From: Branchiostoma floridae
Taxonomy: Eukaryota > Chordata > Leptocardii > Amphioxiformes > Branchiostomatidae
Reading direction: 5' to 3'
Assembly: GCF_000003815.2 (NCBI RefSeq)
Contig: NC_049979.1
Coordinates: 18,852,911-18,895,440, forward strand
Length of the DNA: 42,530 nt
The position numbers and the translations under genes were made by a program. Below, one piece after another: positions 1 to 8,600 of this stretch. How positions within the stretch are numbered: the first letter of the stretch is position 1; every line of letters starts with the position of its first letter. The notes beneath the pieces were generated by a model that searched no databases, had not been told where the DNA came from, and saw nothing but the letters and a program-made list of their open reading frames with translations.

Positions 1-7
1 TGTCACC
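1..7 (+). CDS. Gene 1: last bases of an upstream CCP exon
   Basis: The window opens with TGT CAC C followed by gtgagt. This is the same Cys-x-(one base)|donor ending as the CCP exons downstream (for example TGC CAA C|gtaagt at 1935). It is therefore probably the last cysteine of a further CCP module and a phase-1 donor, which places at least one more CCP upstream of the window. Confidence 0.55.
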
Positions 8-3000
8 GTGAGTGGCGTCAGATGGATTGACGAAACTGTTATGTAGCCGTAAAATAGTATCATTCGGCACGGTTTTAAGTAAAAAGAATTATGTAGGAAA
101 CGTATGGAATAATTTGTATTTTGGATGGATTTTGGTACCTCTGTGTGGGTCTTACTACTTTGGGTTGTTGGTACAAAGGTTTGGAAGACAAAAAAACACG
201 CAACAAACCACACGGAATAGCCTGTACAAAATACTAGTAATTACCCATTAACAAATTAGGGGCCTATAAACAGCAACTTATGATTCGATATCATTGCACA
301 AATAAACTACAGCTTTTATTGTTAATATGTTACAGGTGTGTCCTGTGGGGAGTTGGCTGGGCCCGAGAACGGTGCTAAATTCGGGGACAGTTACCTGTAT
401 GAAGACGTCGTGACCTTCAGCTGTAACCCCGGGTATGGCCTACAGGGCAGCGCCGACCGCACCTGCCAGGCAGACCGCACCTGGAGCGGCGAGGAAGCCT
501 CATGCACACGTGTGTTGTATTATCTTACTTCAAGCTTAAGGCGAATGGGGTAGGGGCTTTCTTTGGGGGTTTCAAACATAAATCACAGTATGTGTAATGT
601 GGATTGATACAACTTTACTTTTCAGCAAATGAAAAGTTGACCGCAGTTGTCTGTCTAATTCAGAATAACATATCATCACCAGATTTACCTTAGGGTCCAT
701 CAATCATCATGTAGTAAAGACGGGGGGCGTTACAATTAGTGAGTCATTATGCTTATAAAAGATTCGTCAACATTTCTGCTGCGTGCTTTACGTCGTGGTA
801 GAACTTTAACTTCCTGTGATGTTTACCGATTGCCCCTGATTAAATTTGACCCCTCCCCCACGAATGTTGTCATTGGAAGAATTAACTTGACAGGCGTCTG
901 TGTCCTGTCTATTTGTACACGCAGGCCTGCCGTGCCCTGTGCTGGACTCGCCAGACAACGGAGCTGTCGCAGGAGATCACCTCTTCGGTGACGTAGCCAC
1001 CTACTCGTGCGACACTGGGTACGAGTTGGAGGGCGTGGCCACCCGAACCTGTCAGGCCGACCAGACGTGGAGTGACGCACCTTCCGTCTGTAACAGTGAG
1101 GACTTCTTTTTTTTACATTATCTTCTCGTCAATCAAAGATATCTTTAAGCTCTAATTTCTTATCGCAGAAAATTTGTCAACATTTTCGTACCTAGCCTAT
1201 AAACAGTGGGGAAACAAGAAGTAAAAAAAAAATGTTCACAAAGCCAAAGACTTCTGGGAAAGTTCAATTTGAAGCAATGATAAACAAAATCCACGGACGA
1301 TACTTGTGCACACACACAAACTCACACGCGCGCTCACACACATACATACACAGACACACACACACACACACAAACACACATAGATTTACCGAAAAAGTCT
1401 ATATTGTGGTCTACAGAGATCTGTTGTGGTGAGCCATCTGTAGCCAACGGTAACGTAGAGGGGACCTACTGCTACCAGGAGACCGTAACTGTGTCGTGTG
1501 ACGAAGGTTACCGGCTGGTGGGGGCCGAGTCTTTGGAGTGCACGGCTACTGGAGCCTGGAACAACGAAGTGCCCATCTGCGAGAGTGAGTACAAGGACCT
1601 CTGATCTTCATTCTGAGAAATTTCTGCCGTTTATCTAACGGCACTGGTAAATGTGATGCATTCGTAGAAGCCTTCTTTCTTCATAACTTTCTTTTGAGAA
1701 AAGAATGCCTTTTTCTTTACTCCATCATATTTTTAGTATCAGTTGTACTTATTTTCAGGGATCTGTTGTGACAACACCATCGGCATTGCCAATGGCCAGA
1801 TCAACGCTGAAGAGGGTTACTGCTCTGGGAACGTCATCCAGTTCTCCTGCAACACCGGGTACGAGCTTGTCGGCAGCTCCACGGCTACCTGCCAGTTGGA
1901 CGAGACTTGGGACCAAGAGATTCCGATTTGCCAACGTAAGTGAGGGACGGACGTATTGAACTTCGTGTAAAACACCCCCTGACTCTCCCATCATTTAATG
2001 CCAGACCTGCCGCTTGTGCATGTGAGGGAACGACCTTGAGCTACTAGTATCTTGGGCTATTGTGATTCTCGTTGTGTTAGCGCTGGTTAGTCGTCATCAG
2101 CCAATCACGTCAAGAGGTAACGTGATTGGCTAGTACATTTCCTTACAACAACAGGAAGGGGGATATCTGATTGGTTCTCTGCTTTCAAAAGCTATCATGT
2201 CGAGAAGCATGGATCTCAGCCCGATGAACCAGGGCTTTACAATTTGATCATTGGTCAAGCTTGATTATCAACTAAACACTTAAGTTTGTTATGGTTCTGT
2301 TGTTGTAACACATAAGATATAATTCACATCCAACAGGTGTGTACTGTGGAGACCCTGGCCAGCTGCGCCACGCCACCAGGCAGCTGGAGGGAATGTACTA
2401 CGGTGACGCCGCTACCTTCACGTGCAACACCGGCTTCAACCTCCAGGGCAATGGCAACCTGACGTGTGGCGCCTCTGCCGAGTGGGAGGGCGGGGAGCCA
2501 ACATGCGAGCGTAAGTTTATGTACAATATTTATCAGGACAAGCAACATCTGAAGTCCAACACTTCTTTTAGATTCCAACAATACCATATATGCTTGAACT
2601 ATCAGGATCGATTGTTTATTTCTCTGGACTCTTCAGTGTGAAGGCTATGGAGATGCGATTGTAAAATGTTGATACATCTGAAGAACACTGTTTTTAAATT
2701 TCCACAGCTAATGGTGACTGTTCGTGTGACTCCATCGCCTCCCCTGGAGGTGGTACAGCCACCTGCATGGGCGGGACCGTTAACGGAGAGCCCAGCCAGT
2801 TCGCCAGAATGACCTGCCCATCTCCCAAGGCCTACCCAGTGTCGGAAAACCAGTTCGAGTGTGGGGCGGCCACTGGCTACCTTTGGATGATGCGTCACTT
2901 CTTCACACTCACACTATCCGATGTGTTGGACTGCCAAGGTTTGTGCAACGATGATTCAAGATTTAAACGTATTTTACTCAGCAAATTCCCGCATCAATTC

Positions 3001-6000
3001 GGGCTTTAGTATCAAGGAAAACTGTTTCTTGAACTATATTTCATTTCTTATCATTTTCCTCATCATTCGTTTCGTTACCAAACGTAATGGGTTTCCTATG
3101 ATAGTAACAATGAATATGTTTATGCATAGAGATTAACTTCCTCATGATTTTTAAACCATTTAGATCAGTCGGCTGTGGCTGCTGCGGTGGATGTGAGCGG
3201 ACTGATGATCAGAGCTACTGCCCCAGTGGACGGTACTGCTATAGTCAGCGCCCTGAAGGAGGGACTCGCAGCACAGGACGGCTTCTGTCAGAGCCCCTGC
3301 ACTGTAAGATTTCGAAGCAGTTTTCCAAGTCTGACTGACAAGTTGCACGCCAGTTATTACAATAACAAATCTGAACAGTAGAGCTTTTCTATGCCCATTT
3401 CTTGTTGTAGCAACTTGCGTTCCAAAAATACACCATAATCTATTTTTATACATAACGTTACGACCAGTTTTCAGTTGAGTCCTGTGCCAGTATCGTCCCG
3501 TTCTTATCTAGTGTACGCTTGCTTACAGTGTCCGCCATAGAGGTAGCCTCGCGTGCAACCGCTATGCACTATACTACATACATGCGTACATATAAGAGTT
3601 TATGACACCATCTCTAATTGCCTGTGTGACATTTTCGCTTAATTTTCAAAACGCCTGATTTAACGTCATACATGCTACGTGATACACACTTATGAGCGTC
3701 AATTCAACATACTTAGGTTGGCACGGTCACCCTGTCAGCAGAGGAGGCAGCCGAGGGCTCCCCCGTGGAAGTCTCCGCCACTGTTCAGGTGTACATCCTC
3801 GGAGACGCTGATGCTCTCTGGGTCACCATTCCTGATGACATCAACGTAGCTTTGAGGTACGTCAATAGGAAAGGCATCATGGGTGACGTTGTGTTGAACT
3901 CTTTACAAGATCTGCAATGATTTTTGTCGCCAAAGCGTATATAATGTTCAAAGAAATTTTTCAGAAATTAATCAAATAACAAAAGTATGTTCCAATGTGC
4001 ATAGATATGCTGAATGTAGATGTCGATATAAATATTTCCCTGTTCATAGTTTGATTTTCCTTTTTCCAGTACCAACGCTGACGCCTTGAAGCAGCTGGCC
4101 CAGGCCAGCGGAGTCTCCTTCAGCGCCGGCGGGCAGGACTTGATCCTGGAGGATGGCGGCGTCAGCACCTCTGACAGCTACATCACGTGTCCGGAGGGCC
4201 ACGAACTGAACGGTTTTAACTGCTGTAAGTCCTAATGGGGTTGTCTGTAATTGTATGGGATGTTAAGGGTAACGAGTAGATGTGACCATGTGGTTAGGCT
4301 GTTCCTAACTATATTATGGTGATGACGTGATAATGTTCCCTTTGCTTATAAGATGAAAATAGGACTGTATAATAAAAAATGCACTAAGCTTATCATCTAC
4401 CTATCATTTATAACACTTGCTGAATTGAATATTAGACTAATAGACAATTACTTCCTTAATCAATTATACGAAATTTAATTGACATTTTCCATGTCTGAAC
4501 GCACATGAAATACCTCAAGTATTTAAAAGTGCCTTCTATGATAATATAACAGAACGGTGTGATATGTTTTTGATTGTCACTGTATACCCTCTAGACGCGT
4601 GTCCTGCTGGCACCTATTACGACTCATCCGATAGCGAGTGTAAGGCCTGTCCATTCGGCTACTACTCGGACCAGGCCGGACAGACCAGCTGTACCATGTG
4701 TCCCGATGGGAAGAGCACGTACGGAGAGGGCGCCAAGGAGTGCCAAGGTATCAGAACACAACTGCCACACTTTCCTGCCTCTTTATTAGTGGAAAACTGA
4801 CATTTCAGATATTTTAAGTATAGTCATCAAAGAAATGATTAATCTAGTCCATGGTTTAACAAAATATAATATCTTAAGGAGTACTACATTACATCTAAGA
4901 CAATGGACCTTGCAATAATGTTTTGGATATATGAAAATATAAACAGCTCAGACTACCCATGCTCCATCACAAGAAGTTTCTAAGGCACTAAGTACCCAGA
5001 AACACATTTCGCAAGTAATTTTGAAGATCAAACCAATTGAAGTTTGTCCAATGGTTGTTCGTGATGTATTATGCTACGCCAAGCTGAATAATGCAAATGA
5101 TTACCCTGTTCGAAGTATAGGCAAATACAATCAAAGTATCATTCTGATTCTAAAATGCTTTTACGGTTAAACGGTTCATAGCATTGACACTACTCTATCA
5201 CATCTTCCCCCAGTGTACGTGGACTGCTACTGTATGGACGGCCAGCACCCGTGCACCTTTGATGCCCAAGAAGGCTGGGTGTGTCACTGCCCGGCCGGAT
5301 ACCAGAGAGAGGAGGACGAATGCGTTGGTATGTAACATCAACTCTCATACTTTCACGAGGCTCTAAGATAAATTCAAAGAGATCTCCAAGTATGCACTAT
5401 GCATCTAGGTGTTCAAGATCTTGGAGAGACCTCAATAACACCATTTTCAACAATGTGTCAGTCTTAGTGTACCAGGTGGAATTATGGGAGTAGACGCTAT
5501 TTCATGAGCTTAGTCAGTGTTGTAGAAGCGGACTCTGTTCTGTCCTAGAGTCGGTTCGTCAAAGCTGGATTGTGCAAGAAGACATTTCATACGTTACTGG
5601 TTTTGAATAAACGTGTTCCAGTGTCTGAGTAAATGATTATTTGCTGCTGAAGTACAAGCATCTTCAGCATCCTTGATTTTCAAGTATGTCGTTTTACATG
5701 GGTCCTATTTGGACACACTCAATAGTGAATCGAGCACAATTACACTCCCTCCTTACACTTAGTAATTCAGTCCTGTTAACATTTTCATTCATTTGATAGC
5801 ATCGCTAAGCAGCGCTAGCGTTGTTGACTCATTGATCATATTAGCGAACAGAAATTCGAAAGCCTTAAAGTGTTTATTATCATTTCCCATTTATTAGTTG
5901 AGTGTCCGACTGGATCCAGCCGCTATGGAGCATCGTGCTTCCAGATGAACTCCATGAGAGTGCCGTACAGCTCCGCTTCGGTAGGTTCACTTACATCACC

Positions 6001-7529
6001 GTGTTTGGTCTAGGTGGTCAAGCCTCTGGGTATGAAGCTTGATTTGCATACTACTAAAAATGGTAACAGTCCTTTAGAGGGGGACGTTAAGCCAAAGTTT
6101 CCGTATTTGAGGAGAGCCACACCTTGAGCACGACAATGAAGGATATCTCATAAGACCCATTCGTCATTGCCAAGTTTACTTAAAAAAATGTTGCGCCCTT
6201 CTAAATCTCGTCTTTGACAGTGTGAAGTTTCCCCGGGAAACGAATGTATCCTTCTTTACTGTTACGTCTGGCCAAGACTAAGTCAGCACACTACTTGACA
6301 CTGTTAAGTTGAATTCAGAAAAGGTTGTGTCCTTCTTGGCATCGGTAAGTTAGCTTCAGAAAAGGCCGATCCGTTCTTGTCACTGTTTAAGTCTACTTGA
6401 GAGAAGGTTGTGCTCTTTTCCGTAATGTGCAATTACTGCGATAGCTCAGGCCGCCATATTGAGAAGCTGCAATTTTGCCATAATCTAAATATGATCCCAC
6501 TTGGATAAATGTCGAAAGGTTCTCTATAGGTCTTTTCGAGATGAGTGTTTAGTTTTGAAATCTAAATATCACTAAGCAACACCAGTCCTAACATTTTTGA
6601 TGTCATCTACATAATCAGTTTACGAAAATACAACGTTAGCGAGTATTGATTACTGAATATCCTATGAAGCGTAAGGAGCTGAGATGTGGCAAGCGCGAGC
6701 CATGCGTAAGACTTGAATAAAACTCCATCTAAATCTAACGTTAAACACAGTGAATACAAAAATGTGGACGTCCATTAACACTACCCTATGGCGTTTATAC
6801 AGCCTTATGTGGATGACAGTTTAAAAGGCCAATAAATTCAGAAAACAATATCGCAAAGTTTCGCAATCTAGAAAAAAAATGTTGTGCTCTCTTTTCAGCA
6901 AATCTGTCGCTTCAACGGAGGCGAGCTCCCCCGTGTGAAGGACCAAGGTACCGCGGACTTCATCAAGGAGCTGGCGGCGGGGAGCGAGGTGTGGGTCGGG
7001 CTGGATGACCGAACTGACGAGGGGCAGTACATCTGGTTAGCCGACGGCACCGCCATCGCCGAGGGTGACTACACAGCATGGGCAAGCGGTAGGGAAATGC
7101 GTTTTTAAACTAGTGCACTCACGTGCGGCATGGAGGTTTCGTGTGCGGATTAAAAGTATAAGTCAAGAAGATATTGATGGATTGTTATGATATTTGTTAT
7201 GTCAGGAGGTGTCCATAATACAGTGCAAATTCCTATTACGATAACTCGTACTTTAATGTATCCATTTGGGATATGTTTTTCAAAGTTTTTTTTACGCTTC
7301 TTCTCAGGTAGTACTCTTCGAGATCAACGGAAATCAGAAAGGTGTTTTGATATATTTGTGCCAAGGGTTTTTCAAAATGCCAACGGTTTTACGATTTTTC
7401 ATTTTCCGTATCGTAGGCCAGCCCAGTGATACCTTGAGCTGGAACGACTGTGTGCGGATGGACGCTGAAGGACAGTGGACCACCATCAACTGTAACGACT
7501 TCACCGCCTACGTCTGCGAGTTCAACTAG
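1..7529 (+). CDS. Gene 1: secreted CCP-rich modular protein with C-terminal C-type lectin domain (5' partial)
   Basis: This multi-exon gene enters from the left and ends at TAG 7527-7529. Exons by splice sites and frame: ..1-7, 336-509, 925-1095, 1417-1584, 1759-1935, 2337-2510, 2708-2938, 3164-3303, 3717-3856, 4070-4224, 4595-4747, 5214-5327, 5898-5980, 6899-7088 and 7417-7529, which give 730 codons including the stop. Domain order is CCP x5, a degenerate CCP-like module, an unrecognised 145-residue domain, an ephrin-receptor-like cysteine module, an EGF-like module and a CTLD. No membrane segment follows the CTLD, so the product is probably secreted. CCP plus CTLD modules are usual in invertebrate pattern-recognition and complement-related proteins, but no specific orthologue is recognised. 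SVEP1-type proteins also combine CCP, EGF and ephrin-receptor-like modules. The domain calls are firm. Exact splice choices are by eye, and the N-terminus is not in the window. Confidence 0.85.
336..509 (+). CDS. Gene 1: CCP/Sushi module 1
   Basis: Phase 1-1 exon of 58 codons between ttacag and gtgtgt. It has the CCP pattern: Cys in VSCGEL, Cys in FSCNPGY, Cys in RTCQADRTW with the conserved Trp, and a final Cys in ASCT. The four cysteines form the usual 1-3 and 2-4 disulfides of the family. An NG-type turn (PENGA) and the CNPGYGLQG strand are typical. Confidence 0.9.
925..1095 (+). CDS. Gene 1: CCP/Sushi module 2
   Basis: Phase 1-1 exon of 57 codons between acgcag and gtgagg. It shows LPCPVLDSPDNGA, YSCDTGYELEG, RTCQADQTWS and SVC, which are the four CCP cysteines plus the Trp. 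It is closely similar to module 1, sharing the TRTCQADxTWS segment, and so is a likely local duplicate of it. Confidence 0.9.
1308..1380. repeat. CA-rich microsatellite in a gene 1 intron
   Basis: Imperfect (CA)n with interspersed CG, CATA and CAGA units, ending about 35 bases before the acceptor of CCP exon 3. The short open frames over it are simple-repeat artefacts. Confidence 0.9.
1417..1584 (+). CDS. Gene 1: CCP/Sushi module 3 with an extra cysteine pair
   Basis: Phase 1-1 exon of 56 codons ending at gtgagt. It carries ICCGEPSVANG, VSCDEGYRLVG, LECTATGAWN and PIC. Two cysteines are additional to the CCP set: the second of ICC and that of TYCYQE. The next module has both at equivalent places, which suggests an added disulfide. 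The preceding intron carries a CA-rich microsatellite. Confidence 0.88.
1759..1935 (+). CDS. Gene 1: CCP/Sushi module 4 with an extra cysteine pair
   Basis: Phase 1-1 exon of 59 codons between attttcag and gtaagt. It shows ICCDNTIGIANG, GYCSGN, FSCNTGYELVG, ATCQLDETWD and PIC. It has the same six-cysteine layout as module 3, including the ICC and YC pair. Confidence 0.9.
2099..2131. repeat. Perfect 12-bp hairpin with inverted CCAAT cores
   Basis: agccaatcacgt (2099-2110) and acgtgattggct (2120-2131) are perfect reverse complements around a 9-base loop, inside the intron before CCP module 5. Confidence 0.8.
2337..2510 (+). CDS. Gene 1: CCP/Sushi module 5
   Basis: Phase 1-1 exon of 58 codons between caacag and gtaagt. 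It has VYCGDPGQLR, FTCNTGFNLQG, LTCGASAEWEG and PTC. It returns to the four-cysteine form: the position of the extra YC cysteine in modules 3 and 4 is MYYGD here. The four CCP cysteines and the Trp are intact. Confidence 0.9.
2708..2938 (+). CDS. Gene 1: cysteine-rich degenerate CCP-like module
   Basis: Phase 1-1 exon of 77 codons between tccacag and gtttgt. It is longer than the preceding CCPs and has six cysteines (DCSC, ATC, MTC, FEC, LDC). FARMTCPSPKAYP and NQFECG resemble CCP strands, but the CxxGY core and the usual Trp spacing are missing; the only Trp is in YLWMM. It could be a diverged CCP or a separate small domain that introduces the following unknown domain. Confidence 0.7.
3164..4224 (+). 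CDS. Gene 1: unrecognised 145-residue domain over three exons (3164-3303, 3717-3856, 4070-4224)
   Basis: Three exons in phases 1-0, 0-2 and 2-1 join into one block, so only its outer borders are phase 1. It begins QSAVAAAVDVSGLMIRA and continues with a probable helix (TAIVSALKEGLAAQDG), strands TVGTVTLSAE and VEVSATVQVYIL, a second helix NADALKQLAQASG and the strand GQDLILE. It closes with cysteines in YITCPEG and FNCC. The predicted beta-alpha-beta-beta-alpha-beta order would fit a ferredoxin-like or SEA-like fold, but no family signature is visible. FCQSPC may be a local disulfide. The coding frame is clear; the identity is unknown. Confidence 0.7.
4595..4747 (+). CDS. Gene 1: ephrin-receptor-like (GCC2/GCC3-type) cysteine module
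   Basis: Phase 1-1 exon of 51 codons. The pattern ACPAGTYYD, SECKACPFGYYSD, AGQTSCTMCPDGKST and KECQ is characteristic of the GCC2/GCC3 or ephrin-receptor-like module, which is also found in SVEP1-like proteins. All six cysteines are present. It normally acts as a rigid extracellular spacer. Confidence 0.85.
5214..5327 (+). CDS. Gene 1: EGF-like module
   Basis: Phase 1-1 exon of 38 codons. Cysteines fall as DCYCMDG, HPC, WVCHCPAGYQ and DEC, giving six cysteines with the CxCxxGY core of EGF modules. No complete calcium-binding EGF signature (D-x-D/N-E..N) is visible. Confidence 0.75.
5898..7529 (+). CDS. Gene 1: C-terminal C-type lectin domain over three exons (5898-5980, 6899-7088, 7417-7529)
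   Basis: Long-form CTLD with six cysteines: VEC, ASC, QIC, NDC, INC and YVC. The core motif VWVGLDD and the segment YIWLADG are present, and the domain ends YVCEFN-stop. Introns lie after SAS (phase 0) and after WASG (phase 1). At the sugar/calcium site the EPN/QPD position reads QPS and the WND position reads WTT, so canonical calcium-dependent sugar binding is doubtful. The domain ends the protein with no tail or membrane anchor. Confidence 0.88.
6215..6420. repeat. Degenerate tandem repeat in the CTLD intron of gene 1
   Basis: Roughly 50-base units with the theme CACTGTTAAGT...CAGAAAAGGTTGTG...CCTTCTTG recur about three to four times with many differences. The rest of this 0.9-kb intron (5981-6898) shows nothing recognisable. 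Confidence 0.45.
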
Positions 7530-8477
7530 ACGTTGATGTTAATGTTCAAGTTGATTTTGCTGTCGTTGTTTCTGATGCTTTGCGTCCATTAGTTGTGTGT
7601 ATTACTAGTGGCTAATAGCGAGATTCATCTAATTTTGAGGTTGAGGTTTACCTACATGTAAATGAGGTATCTTATATCTACTTTAGAATGAATTACAAAC
7701 TTCACGTTTTTGATTGATTCACATTACTCCGTCTTTTGTATTTCTGTGTTTCGTGTTTCATTAGAAATATACATTGAAGTAAGCTATGGAAGCCTCTCGG
7801 TCATATTCTTCTTTTTTAAGTTTTTAAACTTAATTTGGCAAGCCAACAAGGACCTGATGTGTCGAGGCATGTCTCCAAGGTTTAGAACCTTAGTTATACG
7901 TAAATCAAAGAACAGCAAAGGTGCCCCACGATAGTAATAGTGCGACACTTTTATAAGATAAAAATGAATGTTGGCTACACCATATTATATATCGGGCAGC
8001 GTCCACCTGCGTTTTTCATTTTAGTTATGGCATAACGTCAGGACTATCTTCTGCTTTGAATAACATGTTTAATCTGTGATGAGGAGAGGCCGCAGTGTGA
8101 TTGGACCGTCGCTAATCATATTATGCTAATCAGCAGATACTTCTCTGTGATTGGCCCGCTGGTATTCAATCACTATGGGTGTGCATTTTGTTGAATTATC
8201 AGGTGGTTTCTGTAGTAGCACCGGAAAGTAAAGAGACATTACTGAGAAATTTAAACATTTATTAGCTGAAGATCAACTTCAATATTTCCTGGTTTCAATT
8301 CCTGTGAAACAAACCTTGTAAATCAACAGGCTTGCGCCATTAATTATTATGTTAAGCCGAGACTCAATTCTGGCAAAATGCTTACCCTAACGAAAACTAC
8401 GGTCAAAACATATTGCCTGGTGCTGTTGACAGTAAATCAGTACGTACAGCATTAGATCACACAGAAGATGCCAAATG
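7530..8477. other. 3' flank of gene 1
   Basis: AT-rich sequence after the stop of gene 1, presumably 3' UTR and then intergenic. I see no canonical AATAAA before the assembly gap, so the transcript end cannot be placed. At 8098-8160 there are two GTGATTGG (inverted CCAAT) boxes around TAATCA and ATGCTAAT motifs, a possible but unproven regulatory cluster. No coding region is supported. Confidence 0.5.
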
Positions 8478-8577
8478 NNNNNNNNNNNNNNNNNNNNNNN
8501 NNNNNNNNNNNNNNNNNNNNNNNNNNNNNNNNNNNNNNNNNNNNNNNNNNNNNNNNNNNNNNNNNNNNNNNNNNNNN
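8478..8577. other. Assembly gap (100 N)
   Basis: Exactly one hundred N, the conventional placeholder for a gap of unknown size. Base composition changes sharply across it: AT-rich on the left, GC- and CpG-rich from about 8600 on the right. Contiguity and true distance between gene 1 and the downstream sequence are therefore unproven. Confidence 0.98.
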
Positions 8578-8600
8578 ATTTGGTGTAGATATCAGCGGCC

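Noticed and set aside
12-251. 79-codon frame at the window start
   Set aside because: It lies directly after a phase-1 donor (gtgagt at 8) and before the CCP acceptor at 335, so it is intronic.
7417-7529. WND calcium motif in the gene 1 lectin domain (LSWNDC)
   Set aside because: On alignment this WND is at the EDC position of the fourth cysteine. The true WND position reads WTT, so the match is accidental.
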